Origin: Platerodrilus igneus
Taxonomy: Eukaryota > Arthropoda > Insecta > Coleoptera > Lycidae
DNA length: 64,000 nucleotides
Reading direction: 5' to 3'
Assembly: GCA_036346225.1 (NCBI GenBank)
Contig: JARFIW010000170.1
Location: 5,890,501-5,954,500 of the forward strand
Every line of letters begins with the position of its first letter. The stretch's first letter is position 1. Below are positions 8,423 through 18,972 of the stretch, in pieces. The translations under genes were made by a program, and so were the position numbers. A model generated the notes under the pieces. It did not search any database. It was not told the origin of the DNA and worked only from the letters and a program-made list of their open reading frames with translations.

Positions 8423-11225
8423 GTGTGCCATATCAATATTCGCTCTTTACTATCTAACTTTAGCTCATTTATTGACTACATTGATAATCTCAATTTTTCT
8501 GTTATTGCTTTGTCAGAAACATGGTTAACCCCCGACATTCCCTCAAATTGCGTTAGTATACCTGGGTGGGAAATCTTGCGTGCTGATCGTACAAACCGTG
8601 GTGGAGGAGTAGCTTTTTATGTTAAACAAAACCTGAGATTTCGCACTCTCGCTACTGATTATCTTTTAAATACACAACTGGAACAACTTTGGATAAGTGT
8701 GACTATTGATAAACTTAAAATCGCTATTGGTGTTATCTATAGACCTCCAAATGTACCTATAACCACCTTAGATAATCTGGAAACTGTATTAGGAAATCTA
8801 GCTGCTACAGTGGATGAAGTTATATTAACTGGAGATGCTAATGTGAACTTTTTGGCAGCTGACCATAAACGTACTTACTTTAATAATATTTTGCAATCTT
8901 TCAATCTACGCCAAATTATTAGTGAACCAACTCGGATAACGGACTCCTCATCCACCTTAATCGATGTAATATGTGTTAGTAACAACCTGAAGCTACTTGA
9001 ATATGGGACTCTTGATACTGAAAATTTGTCAGATCATTGTCTTGTGTACTGCTACTTTAATTGTAAAATTATAAAACCTCGACCACAGTTAATTACATTC
9101 CGTGATTTTCGACTCCTTAACAGAGACGTATTTGCTAGTGATGCATGCAGAATACCCTGGGATAATATGAACAATCTTCATTGCTTAGATGATGAATTGA
9201 ATTTTTTTAATTCAGCTTTAGTTATGCTGTTTGATATGCATGCTCCTTATAAGACTATCATTATTAAGAATCCCCCAAAGTCATACATTACTGAAACTAT
9301 TAAGCAAATTATTAGTCTTAAAGATAAAGCTTTTAAGAAATTTAAGCTAACTAAATTAGACTCTGATAAACAATACTATCGAAATCTGAAAAATTATTTG
9401 ACATTTGCAATAAAGCAAGAAAAATGTTGTTATATTCAGCAGCAGATACATAAATTTAAAAATAACCCTAAAAAGATGTGGTCGAAGTTTGAAACCTGGA
9501 ATATCCACACAAGGAATGTCAATGAGATTGATCCAGCCATTATGAATGCTGAACTCATAAATAACTTCTTTTCTACAATGGTGACGAGGTCTAATGTCAA
9601 CAATGAACTTATTTCATTTTTTAGAGACAATGTTCATAAAAATGTCCATAATAATTTTGAATTTACTGAAATTACTAATGACGAGTTACAGACCACTCTG
9701 CATCAATTAAAATCTAATGCAGTTGGAGCAGACGATATTAACTTAAAGATGCTTCAGATTGCTTATCCGTTCTGTAAAACAGCATTGCTACACATAATAA
9801 ACTATTCCCTAAGATACGGTGAAGTACCCTTGATATGGAAAAAGGCCATTGTAAATCCTTTAGCTAAAACGAATAAGTCCACATCGATGACACAATTATG
9901 ACCTATCAGTATTTTGCCTACACTTTCCAAACTTATTGAAAAAATTGTATACAAACATATACTGTCGCATATTAATACTCATAATTTGCTACCTGTTACC
10001 CAGTCAGGATTTAGAACAGGCTACAGTACTTCAACTGCTCTTATGAAGATAGTGAATGATCTAACAGTGGCTATAGACAATTCACAAATATCATTATTAG
10101 TTTTACTTGACTTCAGTAAGGCCTGTGATACTATTCATCATGAGCTATTAATTGCAAAGCTACATTTTTATGGATGTGGCCATACGGTCATAAGATGGTT
10201 CTCAAGCTATCTATATAATAGAACTCAAGTTGTGCAAGTAAATAATCAAATATCAAGTGAAGTTGTTATCAGACAAGGTGTTCCTCAAGGTAGTGTTTTA
10301 GGGCCACTTCTATTTGCACTTTTTACATCTGATCTAGTGTCTAAACTGACTACAGATTGTTTCGTACATTTCTATGCTGACGATACTCAGTGCTATATGT
10401 CATGTGATCCACTAAAAATAAATCACAGTGTAAAACTGCTAAACTTTAATCTTTCAGCAATTTCTGCCTGGTCAAACAACCATGGTCTCCTACTTAATGG
10501 ATCTAAATCTCTGTTGATGTGTGTTGGTACAAGTGCTTTGCGTCAAAAAACTTTTGTGCTAACCAACAGTGTTTGTGTTGATGGGGTCAATCTGGTGTTC
10601 TCAGAGTATGTGAAAAACCTGGGTGTTTATTTGGACTGCAACTTAAAACTTCCAAACGCATGTACTTAAAAAATCATCACTATGTTATGTTAAACTTAAA
10701 ACCTTATACCAATTTAAGTACATCTTGCCAAAATCTATTAAGTGGTACCTCATTAATTCCTTAGTACTAAGTAACATAGACTACTGTTGTGGAGTATACT
10801 ATTATCACCTGACCTCGTGTTTTAAAAATAAGTTACAAATTCTTCAGAACTGCTGTTTTCGCTATGCTTACAATGTAAATAGGAGTGAACATATTACACC
10901 ACACTACATTAATGCAAATATTTTAAAGTTGGAATATCGCTTTTGTCTGTTATACTTCTGCACATTGTACAAAATTTTAAGTAGTCATATTCCACCTTAC
11001 TTATCTGGTTTGTTATGTAAACGTTCTCTTATACATAACCGGCAAGTAAGACAAGACACTTACAATATCAGCAAACATACTACAACGAAATATAAAAGTT
11101 GTTTTGAATATACTGCTGTTAGTATTCTTAACAAATGGCCCCACCTGTTTATAGAAAGTAATACAATTTACAATTTCCGAGTTAAGCTTAAAGAACTATT
11201 GTTTTTAAATCAGAGTAATTTATAA
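8423..11225 (+). pseudogene. LINE ORF2, endonuclease/reverse transcriptase (two breaks)
   Basis: Encodes the target-nicking endonuclease and the RT of the LINE. 8423-9050 is an APE-type endonuclease (INIRSLLSNFS, VIALSETWLT, RADRTNRGGGVAFYV, VILTGDANVNF, ENLSDHCLV). The RT follows with DDINLKMLQ, TQSGFRTGYST, LLDFSKACDTI, QGVPQGSVLGPLLF and HFYADDTQ (catalytic YADD near 10380). An in-frame TGA at 9899-9901 probably replaced CGA, since the same frame continues at once. A frameshift near 10650-10700 moves the C-terminal part (10725-11225) to another frame. The two lesions are few, so the insertion is much younger than the PLE relic around it. Confidence 0.88.
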
Positions 11226-11441
11226 TTACATTCATTATGTATGATACATTTTATTATACTTGTATTTTATCTTTTTGGGTAGGGTTGAAAAACTGTCTTA
11301 TACAGAACTCCACCTATTGGGTTTTTCTTTCTTTTTATTAAGGTTTAATTTGTTTTGTATGTTTGTTTATACTATTTGTTTACTTTATATGTTTTTTTTA
11401 ATGTTAACCCAATAAAGCTTATAATAATAATAATAATAATA

Positions 11442-12157
11442 GGGACATGTGTGAAGAGATTTACTACATCAAAGCTTAACATTGTGTGTGTATTTTCAAT
11501 TTTTATGTTTGATAATTTTTCTAAAAAGTGTTGGTTGTTTTTAATGAAAGAATCTGTTTTGCCTGCTAATGGATTTATAATTTTTAGTAGAAATTTTGCT
11601 AAATTATGGTATGGTGAATCTATTGAGCTTACGATAGGTCTTAGAGGAATGTCTTTTTTATGAATTTTTGGTAGTGCGTAATAGTGGGGTGGTTTACTGT
11701 AATGTGGGACTAGTTTACTTCTTTCCTTGTCTTCGAATTCATTTTTAAATTTAAATAGAGTTTTGTATATTTTATTTTCAATTGATTTTGTTGGGTCCGT
11801 TTCTAAACTGGTGTAATTCTCAGTGTTCAATAGTTCGTTGACTTTTGTGTTGTAATTGTTTTTATTCATTATTACTGTTGCATTGCCTTTGTCAGCATGT
11901 AGAATTATAATTGAGTTATCGTTTTTTAGGTTGCGAATTGCTTTTATTACGTTATTACTTACATTTGGCTTTATTTTGTGATTCTTTTCTATTTCGATTT
12001 TACATCGTATTCTAAATTCGTTTGCTTGATCTTCTTCGAGTTGGTTTGCTGTTTTCTCAATACAGCTAATTATTTCAAAGGTTGGTATCGATTTTGGTGT
12101 TACAATATCTAGGTAGCATTGCAAGTTTTTCCTGGGTTTTCCTTGCGATATTAACAT
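11442..12157 (-). pseudogene. PLE polyprotein N-terminal part
   Basis: Starts MLISQGKPRKNLQ at 12157 inside the right terminal repeat. It shows PLE hallmarks: IILHADKGNATVIMNKNNY, then HYYALPKIHKKDIPLRPIVS and DSPYHNLAKFL, the RT fingers region. The frame ends at SFDVVNLFTH where the LINE tail begins. The domain resumes at about 7374. This half has a clean open frame of about 240 residues, so most damage to the element is in the other half plus the LINE insertion. Confidence 0.88.
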
Positions 12158-12231
12158 GAAATACAGCCCACATACATGATTTCTATTTATACATACAATA
12201 ACTACTTACATAACAATAAGCATATTAACTA

Positions 12232-12330
12232 GAAAACCATTATTTCGGCAAATATTTAAGTGTTGGGGGATCTTGGTAGCCACAGGTTGCTTAACCCCCT
12301 TCACTGAATCTCTGTAAAATAAGACATAAA
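12232..12330 (-). repeat. ~100-bp shared module, copy D (in PLE)
   Basis: Reverse-complement copy of the module in the PLE right terminal repeat, with CCACAGGTTGCTTAACCCCC on the plus strand. Confidence 0.85.
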
Positions 12331-12617
12331 ATTAGAAATCTCTCAATTGTATAAATAGAAACATGTTAAAAAATGTTTCCCAAATTATTGAATTTATATA
12401 AAATTCACCAATAAAAATTAATCAGCTGATTTCACGTTAAGCGTATTGGCTACCTTAGGAAAGTCGATCCCAGGTCGCAACACAAATTGAAGGCAATCAT
12501 TCTTTTAAACTTTAAAAATTTTTGCTTAGTGTACTCAAACCAAATATTTCAAACATCAATAAATCAAAGTAACCTTCAATTTATGTCATAAACGTCAAAC
12601 TTGAAATTTTTATTATT

Positions 12618-12649
12618 TTGACAACGATCCTAGGTCATGGATCGAAACG
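12618..12649 (+). ncRNA. Hammerhead-like motif in PLE repeat, right copy
   Basis: TTGACAACGATCC, loop, GGATCGAAACG. Here GATCC and GGATC pair perfectly and are followed by GAAACG. The CUGANGA box is altered (UUGACAA). No fold could be computed here. Confidence 0.35.
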
Positions 12650-12710
12650 TAAATAAAGATCATTTTAAAAACTATGAGTGGTTTAATTCCCAAAGAAGCT
12701 TAAGAAGAAT

Positions 12711-12806
12711 ATTATACATTGTTATTGATGTAGGCAAGAATTTGGCTGAATCATCATCAATGCTATCGTCGTGATGCGATAACAAAAGCACATTTTTCCC
12801 CTTTTT

Positions 12807-12863
<57 letters not shown>

Positions 12864-13331
12864 TCCAACGTACACTCATTGGTAAATGCAAACATGCTAG
12901 ATTTTTCAGGTCGTCGTTCAGGTTTTGACAGGAGGAATATCCTGCTTGTTTTCTCTTATAGTTCCAATTAGTGTAATGTTGTGGTCACGAATTAATGTTT
13001 CAGCTAGGGGTACTGAGGTGAACCAATTGTCCATGGTGATGTTGCGGCCAGTTCGAAAAACACGATTGCATAATCTCAACACAACATCGTTTGGTTTATT
13101 TGAAACCGTTTAGGCACCTTCGGTTTGTGTTCCAACATATAGTTCTTTGCGGCTGGTATAAAACATCCAGGCATTACAAACTGCAAATAGTTTCAATCCA
13201 TATTTATTTCGTTTAGCTGGTATATACAGTTTAAATCCACAGCGACCACAGAAACCATGAAGCATTTCATCTATTGTAACATATTCCATATGAGTGTAGC
13301 CCTTATTGCAATTGTCAATAAAAATGACCAT
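12711..13331 (-). pseudogene. piggyBac transposase, central part
   Basis: The catalytic centre of the same transposase as at 5200. 13110-13331 encodes GYTHMEYVTIDEMLHGFCGR and KLYIPAKRNKYGLKLF (first catalytic Asp in TIDEML). After an in-frame TAA at about 13112, the frame goes on with NITMDNWFTSVPLAETLI (second Asp). Near 12809-12860 a (TA)n run sits where the strand before KKGKNVLLL belongs. The part ends SITMYN at the Penelope target duplication. Sequence recognisable as piggyBac stops near 13331, so the N-terminus is missing. Confidence 0.88.
12809..12860 (+). repeat. (TA)n microsatellite inside piggyBac gene
   Basis: About 52 bp of uninterrupted AT dinucleotides within transposase coding sequence, just upstream (in gene sense) of KKGKNVLLL. 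Confidence 0.95.
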
Positions 13332-13467
13332 TCAATGGTAGATGAACTCTACTTTGTAGTGTTTGTTTCAAAAGAACATCAGGCGCACATAGTTACTATA
13401 AATATAACATGTCTCTGAATGCCATCTGTGGTGAAACCGATGGTTTGGAAAAGGTTTAAGCAAGAAC

Positions 13468-13956
13468 TTACTGTGCAGAATCTGTAAAAATCATCTTGAT
13501 CAAAACATACAACGAGTAAAAGCCAAAGAAGACTTGGAAATACAAGCGGTAAAATGCTAGCAGTGTGTGACGCCAATCACCTAGCTGCTAAGGACAGTAA
13601 CACCATAAGAGTAAAGGTTCCAGCAAAAAACCGATGCCCATTCAGTTCTAGCTGTAGTCCCTAGTAATACAAACGACGGACTCTACAAACTTGGCACTAA
13701 AACTAGTGGTCTAAAACAGTTGTACACCAGCTCTCAATTCAGTGTTTGTAAAGAACAATTTATTTCACAAGATGACGTTCCTAACGTTGAAGTGTCTTTG
13801 AGCACTACTGCAGCAAGCTAGTCTATTGGTTCTGGTCAAGGTTCTAAGAAGTGTGGTTGTAAAACTAAATGCGGTACAAAGAAGTGCGTATGTCGTAATA
13901 ACAAACTACTGAGTAATTCAAAGTGTCACCAGTCCTTAGATTGTACAAATAAATAA
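13468..13956 (+). pseudogene. Ginger/KRBA2-like integrase C-terminal tail
   Basis: Tail of an integrase-derived protein of the KRBA2-like family (Ginger-type DNA transposons). It reads LLCRICKNHLDQ (about 13468), then in a second frame AVCDANHLAAKDSNTIRVKV, then DGLYKLGTKTSGLKQLYTSS and QFSVCKEQFISQDDVPNVEV, and ends with the cysteine-rich KKCGCKTKCGTKKCVCR and NSKCHQSLDCTNK just before TAA at 13954-13956. There are two frame changes and one internal TAG (about 13820). No catalytic core is visible upstream. It lies directly beside the truncated piggyBac gene. Confidence 0.7.
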
Positions 13957-14427
13957 TTTCTATTTTAGGGTTTTAAACTTTATTGTAATTAGCTTTCTAA
14001 AAAAAATTTTTATTTAACTAATTATGTAACTTTTTTTTCTTATTCTATTTCATGTTCCGATATGTTACAAAACAATCTGCCGTACGTATGTTGTAATTAG
14101 ATACTACATACTTTGTAACTCGAAGTGTTATCAGTGCATATAGATATAGATTGCATTAATACAGTACACTACAAACCGTACAAACTAATCACCTATTTTT
14201 TATGCTACGTCAATTTGGAGGTAATTCTTTTTCAGATGCTTGTTATGACCAGCTGTCTAAAATTGTGCTTCAATAAATAAATATCAAATGTAGAATATTT
14301 CTGTTTTGTTTAACCACGCCGTGTTGTCCAAGAAAATATTCCTATTATTATTATAGCGGTGGTGGGCCTCACTCTATCTGAGTCACTATTGCATATTTTA
14401 TTACATTTTTGCACATTAACAAGTGAT
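13957..14427. other. AT-rich intergenic stretch
   Basis: No coding sequence or recognisable element seen. Contains AATAAATAAAT near 14273 and a short ATT microsatellite near 14345. Confidence 0.5.
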
Positions 14428-14431
14428 CGGC

Positions 14432-14545
14432 GGGTAATCTGTAGACTACCTAGGTAATCTACAGATTGCCTAGGTAATGTGGAAACAAGGCAACGGTTTT
14501 TGCACTCTAACATATCTGCTCAAGTAATCTGCAGATTACCTAGTT
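14432..14545. repeat. Cluster of GGTAATCT palindromes
   Basis: Three related dyads: GGTAATCTGTAGACTACC (14433-14450), GGTAATCTACAGATTGCC (14453-14470) and the perfect 16-bp palindrome GTAATCTGCAGATTAC (14524-14539), each next to CTAGGT or CTAG. They look like terminal or subterminal repeats of an unidentified DNA transposon. Confidence 0.65.
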
Positions 14546-14753
14546 GATTCGAAGATTAATTCATTTTCGCACATTATCGGTATCATACATAACAAGAGAT
14601 TCAGCGCCTAAGCAAAATTTGCGAGGCTAAATACATACATAGTTCAACGGAAAACTGTGAATAGTAAACTAAGTTATAAATACAATACATTTATAAAAAA
14701 TTGTAAAAAAATAAAAAATATTTACCTAAAAAATGACCAAAAAATGGTCAAGT

Positions 14754-14939
14754 TCAACCTAAAATTGGGCCTTGAAAAGCAATAGTAAATGTAAAATTAT
14801 ATTTTACCATATTATCAAGTAAATATTTTGTAACGCGTTTTTCATATAATCTAATGCTGTTTATAGTTTTATAGCAAGCAGGTAAAGTATTGAAATGCCT
14901 TGGACCTAAATAACAAACATAATGTTGAGTTAGTGTCAT
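14754..14939 (-). pseudogene. LINE reverse transcriptase C-terminal fragment
   Basis: Sixty-one codons with HYVCYLGPRHFNTLPACYK and IRLYEKRVTKYLL, resembling the final ~40 residues of CR1/Jockey-type RT proteins (a 'fNaLP' patch followed by a basic helix). No other RT part is nearby. Identification rests on this short pattern. Confidence 0.45.
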
Positions 14940-15689
14940 AAGCGGTTGAGTAAGTTCTGATTGTTTTTTTTATCTATTAATCTAGTGTAATAAGAATGCG
15001 TATACATTTTTTAGGGCGGGGATTTTTGTACAGAAATAATATAGTAGAAAATCAGTTAAAGATAATTAAAGAAAGGGAAGAAATTATTTTTGCGTCGATA
15101 CTGTGTAAGTCATCCGGGACGTTTTGAATAAAGGTTTTTTTTTAGTTAGTTTTCCTTTTGTAATATGTTGTTTTTTTAGGATTTTGTAAATGTTCTCTCT
15201 TGAGGTTTCCTTTTTCTTTCTTTGTGATTCACTCCACCTTAAGACCTTTTAGCTAATGCAGCCTTCTTTGGTTTTCCCTTGTTTTGTTGTGGTATTCGGT
15301 ACTGGCGATTTTCTTTGTTTACTTTACGTTTCTTTCTTGTTTTGAATACTGTAACAATGTAAACATCGACTATCCAGGACTGATAGCTACAAGTAGGATA
15401 TCTCTAAGGTTTCAAGAAATAGTATCTATACATGCTGCATACTTTTACCGTACTCCACAAAAGAAACAAAAACTGTATCGGCTATTTATATACTATTAAT
15501 TAAGAAAAGAAAAATATAATTGGAAGAAGTAAATTTAAAAATGATAAAGATAAAGTACGAGGCAAAGACATTCACATAAAAGCTGCAGGTGAAAGATCTA
15601 GTAGAAAAAAATGCAAGGTGGTATAATTAAGGGCAAGTTTAATAAACCATTTTAAAGTCAACTAGAAAAATTAAGATACATCTAACGTG
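14940..15689. other. Unassigned AT-rich stretch
   Basis: No domain recognised. Poly-T runs at about 14966 and 15138 and short open frames only. Confidence 0.4.
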
Positions 15690-15905
15690 TATTATGTTTC
15701 CGCACATACAGTTAGTAACCAAAGAACGTATTCGTATGTCGGAGTTCTTGTAGAGAAGAATGGGTATAAGGATATGTTTTTTTAAAGGGATTTTACAAAA
15801 TCCAGTGTACTGGAAGAACTTGCAAAACAAGGATGTATGCTAATTCCTTTTATCGGAATGGATTTGATTTGCTTGATTACAAAAGAACATTTTGCAACTT
15901 CTAGA
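15690..15905 (+). pseudogene. Fragment related to the unknown ORF at 50.3 kb
   Basis: Plus-strand frame HTVSNQRTYSYVGVLVEKNG resembles AVSKKDSFSYVGVLAEKDG of the ORF at 50299-50904. It is followed, after a stop and frame change, by IPFIGMDLICLITKEHF. Family and function are unknown. The adjacent Gypsy LTR begins at 15912. Confidence 0.4.
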
Positions 15906-15911
15906 ACTAAC

Positions 15912-16125
15912 TGTTTATTACTGGGATTTTAATACTAAGTAATGATGGCAACAAACTATACTTTATTAAATAAGGATAACTTTACAGCGTGTACAGTTAC
16001 ATAGCTTTATGAATAATACTGGCGGAAAACAACATCGGTGACTTTCCCTTGTCATTCTGGTCGCACTGTTTATTGCCGTGTCTATCGTAGCACTTCAATG
16101 TCACTTTAATTATAACTCACAAACA
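15912..16125 (-). repeat. Gypsy 3' LTR
   Basis: Starts TGTTTATTACTGGG and ends TCACAAACA on the plus strand, i.e. TG...CA termini. Pairs with 20288-20501. Confidence 0.95.
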
Positions 16126-16141
16126 TGCCCTTTTTTTTTCA
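16126..16141 (-). promoter_or_regulatory. Polypurine tract
   Basis: On the minus strand TGAAAAAAAAAGGGCA directly precedes the 3' LTR, as needed for plus-strand DNA priming. Confidence 0.75.
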
Positions 16142-16283
16142 AAACAACACACGAAAATTAATACATCAAACTGCTTAATTCTAGTTGACAAATCTTATAC
16201 CTATACATCAAAATATATTGAAACTAAACACAATTCAAATGTAATGTAAGTATAACAAAATTGTATGTATCTAGTCTTATAAA

Positions 16284-17720
16284 CTATAAATTTAATCGGT
16301 TGGGTGGCTTTATTATTCTTCCACTTTTTGTACATATATCATTACTCGTTTCCTTTGGTAGGACATTCACAGGGCCGCTTTTTTGAACGAATGGTTCTAC
16401 CTCACTATCTAAATCGTTAACCCTCTGATAATATTTCTTAATAAATGATGTATTACGTCTTAAAACTCTATTATTTATTTCAACCCAATAACTCCTGGGT
16501 GGAAAGTCAAGCTTCTTCACAATTTTCCCTTCCTCCCAATGTTTAGTTTTAACATTTTTAATTAAAACCTTCTCATTTGGATGAAACTCGGCATGAATGT
16601 TTGCATTTTTATTGTAATACTCAGACTGTTTTAATTGATTGTCTTTCATTGTATCAATGGCATTTTGAATTACCACGGGTATTAATGAATCTAATTTAGT
16701 TGGCAACTTAGTTCACAAATTCCTACTTTGAATTAGCTGTGCCGGTGACAACGGTAATCCAGCAACTGGACTATTTCTATATTCAAGCAAACTTAAATTG
16801 AAATCAGATTTAGCTTCATCACTTTTAATTAAGAGGTCCTTTACAATCCCTACATATTTTTCCACTAGACCATTAGCTTTAGGATAATGCGGGCTAGTTG
16901 TAACCACACTAAAATTCCACTGTTCTGCAAACTGTCTAAACTCATAGGAGTTAAATGGCATATTATCAGCAATAACTGTTTGCGGAATACCCCATCTTGA
17001 GAATATTTCTTTGGATACTTTAATTACAGTGGATGCGTCTTTGTTTGTTACTTTTATGGCCTCTGGCCATCTAGAATAGTAATCAACCATCACTAAATAA
17101 TACTGATTTTTATATTCTGCAAAATCCATCGCTACTTTTAAAAATGGTAGCTCAGGAATTTCATGACTAATCAAGGGGTCTTTTATATTTGACTTTTGAA
17201 ATTTTTGACAAATTTTACAACTCTGAACAAAGCTTATTAAACTAGCTCTAATCCCTGGCCAATAGAATAAACTACACGTTTTATCCTTTATTTTACTAAT
17301 TCCCAGATGTGATTCATGAGCTTTACTAAAAATGAATTCTCTCAATGTTTTCGGAATAATTAACCTCCGTTTATAAAATACTAATTCATGTTCTACAGTT
17401 ATTTCATTCCTGAATTCATAAAAATGATTCAGCTCTCGCACTTCATTGTTTAATTTTTTCGGCCAACCTTCTTTATAAAAATTCTTAATTTGCCCTAACA
17501 CGTTATCTTTAGCAGTTTCCCTCTTAAATTCTATTAGTCTATTTTCTGAGAAGCTAATATCATACTCTGTTATCACATGAATTCTTTCAGTCATAGTATC
17601 ATCGTCTTTGATTTGGATTTGTAAAAAATTTCTAGATAAATCTGCTATATACATAAATCTGCCTGGCAAATACTTTAATTGAAAATAGTATGAAATTAAT
17701 TTCAATCGTAATCGCCGCAA
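16284..17720 (-). pseudogene. Gypsy integrase
   Basis: Integrase with zinc domain (HESHLGISKIKDKT, then SCKICQKFQKS), a core with VAMDFAEYKNQYYL (Asp), VIADNMPFNSYEF (Asp) and PHYPKANGLVEKYV (Glu), spacing as in DD35E integrases. An in-frame TGA at 16713-16715 (probably from CGA) cuts the protein; the same frame continues to 16284 with the C-terminal module (EKVLIKNVKTKHWEEGKIVK, RRNTSFIKKYYQR). RNase H end residues precede it after a frame change at about 17720. Confidence 0.9.
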
Positions 17721-18899
17721 GATTGTTTTTTATATCCGCTATTTCTTTTTTAATTATTGCTGTTAGCGGTTGATGATCAGTATAAACTACAACATTCATA
17801 TGTCCATAGACATAGAAATGGAACTTGTTTAAAGCCCACGAACATGCCAATAATTCCTTTTCTATTTGTGCGTATTGAATTTCAGTTTGTGTTAAACACC
17901 TTGATATAAACGCCACTGGTTTATTTTCTTGCAAAAGACATGCACCTAAGGCAGCTTTTGAAGAATCACATTGAATTTCAATCGGTCGATTAACATCAAA
18001 AGGCATTAAAGCAGTACTGTTAACAACCATTTTTTAAATTTTTTGAAATAAATTATCATGGATCTCCGTCCACAACCACTCCACATTATTTTTAAGTAAT
18101 TCTCTTAAAGGTGATATTACATCGCTTAAGTTTGGTAAAAAATTTCTTATGAAATTGACCATTTCCAGAAATTTCTACAGGTCTTTTTATTTTCAGAACG
18201 TTTTAACTCCTCAATACATTTAGATCGTTCAGGTTCTGAAAGGATGCCTTTGATGCTAAAAATTGAACCTAAATATTTAACCTCCGTTTTACAATATTGT
18301 AATTTGTCGGGATTAAATTTTATATTATTTGTTCTTGCTACATTTACAACATTCTGTATTATAATTTGCAATTCTTTTCCAGTATTTGCAGCACACAATA
18401 AATCATCAAAGTAGGGTACTACATCCTTAATATTACCAAAGTATTTATTAACTAACTTGATAAAAATCTCAGGTATTACAGACAACCCAAACGGAGCCCT
18501 TAAATAATGGTAATTACCAAAAGGAGTGCTAAAGGTGCACAACTTGCTTGACTTTTCATCCAGAACCAACTGGTGAAATCCATCTTTAAGGTCAAAAATA
18601 CAAAAGCATTTTTTATTAGCCAACTTGGAGCTAATGTCATCAAACGTTGGAATTTCATAAAAGTCCCTAACTAGATATTTATTAAGATGAGTGGGATCTA
18701 TACATAACCTAAGCTGATTGTTAGCCTTTTCTACACAAACTAGATTGCTAACCCACTCGCATGGTTCTTTAGTAGGTATAATAACTCCCCTTTTTTCATA
18801 TTCATCTAAAGTTACTTTTAATTTCTCTTTAATTTTAAGTGGGACTCGCCTACTTGCACTAGCTTTCGGTACAGCGTTGCTCGTTAATTTAAGTGACAC
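17632..18899 (-). pseudogene. Gypsy reverse transcriptase and RNase H
   Basis: RT at 18899-18147: EYEKRGVIIPTKEPCEWVS, LRLCIDPTHLNKYLVRDF, FDLKDGFHQLVLDE and the catalytic VPYFDDLL. RNase H at 18030-17632: IEIQCDSSKAALGACLLQ, YAQIEKELLACSWALNKF and VVVYTDHQPLTAI with the expected D-E-D residues. Stops and frame changes near 18140-18030 and near 17720 separate the blocks. The order is canonical for Ty3/Gypsy. Confidence 0.9.
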
Positions 18900-18972
18900 T
18901 ACTTCAGGAAATGAGCCTAAACCTGAAAATACATCCTCATTTGCATTTATGAATTTTACCTTTCCCGAATTT

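Larger units (their letters stand above)
7375..11441 (+). mobile_element. CR1/Jockey-type LINE inserted in the PLE
   Basis: Near full-length non-LTR retrotransposon with a Gag-like ORF1, ORF2 with APE endonuclease and RT, an AATAAA signal at 11411 and a (TAA)n tail at 11421-11441. Both PLE halves abut it. The target duplication is short or unclear (a GGG shared at the edges). The RT style suits the CR1/Daphne side of the Jockey group; the clade is not settled. Confidence 0.85.
5530..12709 (-). mobile_element. Penelope-like element inserted in piggyBac
   Basis: Complete-looking PLE insertion on the minus strand, flanked by the 13-bp target duplication TATTATACATTGT (5517-5529 and 12710-12722). 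It has a PLE reverse transcriptase followed by a GIY-YIG endonuclease, both broken, and carries ~0.6-kb inverted terminal copies (5567-6165 and 12102-12709). PLEs are known for such direct or inverted pseudo-LTR arrangements. A LINE (about 7375-11441) interrupts the RT. About 36 bp at the left edge (5530-5566) lie outside the inverted copy. Confidence 0.9.
12102..12709 (-). repeat. PLE terminal inverted repeat, right copy
   Basis: About 608 bp, inverted relative to 5567-6165. Here it is the true 5' end of the element, containing the start of the ORF (12157). Its outer end coincides exactly with the inner edge of the target duplication, which fixes the insertion boundary. Confidence 0.92.

Noticed and set aside
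12672..12808. Separate small ORF with an IYIYIY repeat
   Set aside because: It is piggyBac transposase sequence, a (TA)n microsatellite and a few PLE bases read together.
13332..13400. N-terminal extension of piggyBac (CAPDVLLKQTLQ frame)
   Set aside because: It does not follow the piggyBac pattern; homology seems to stop near 13331.
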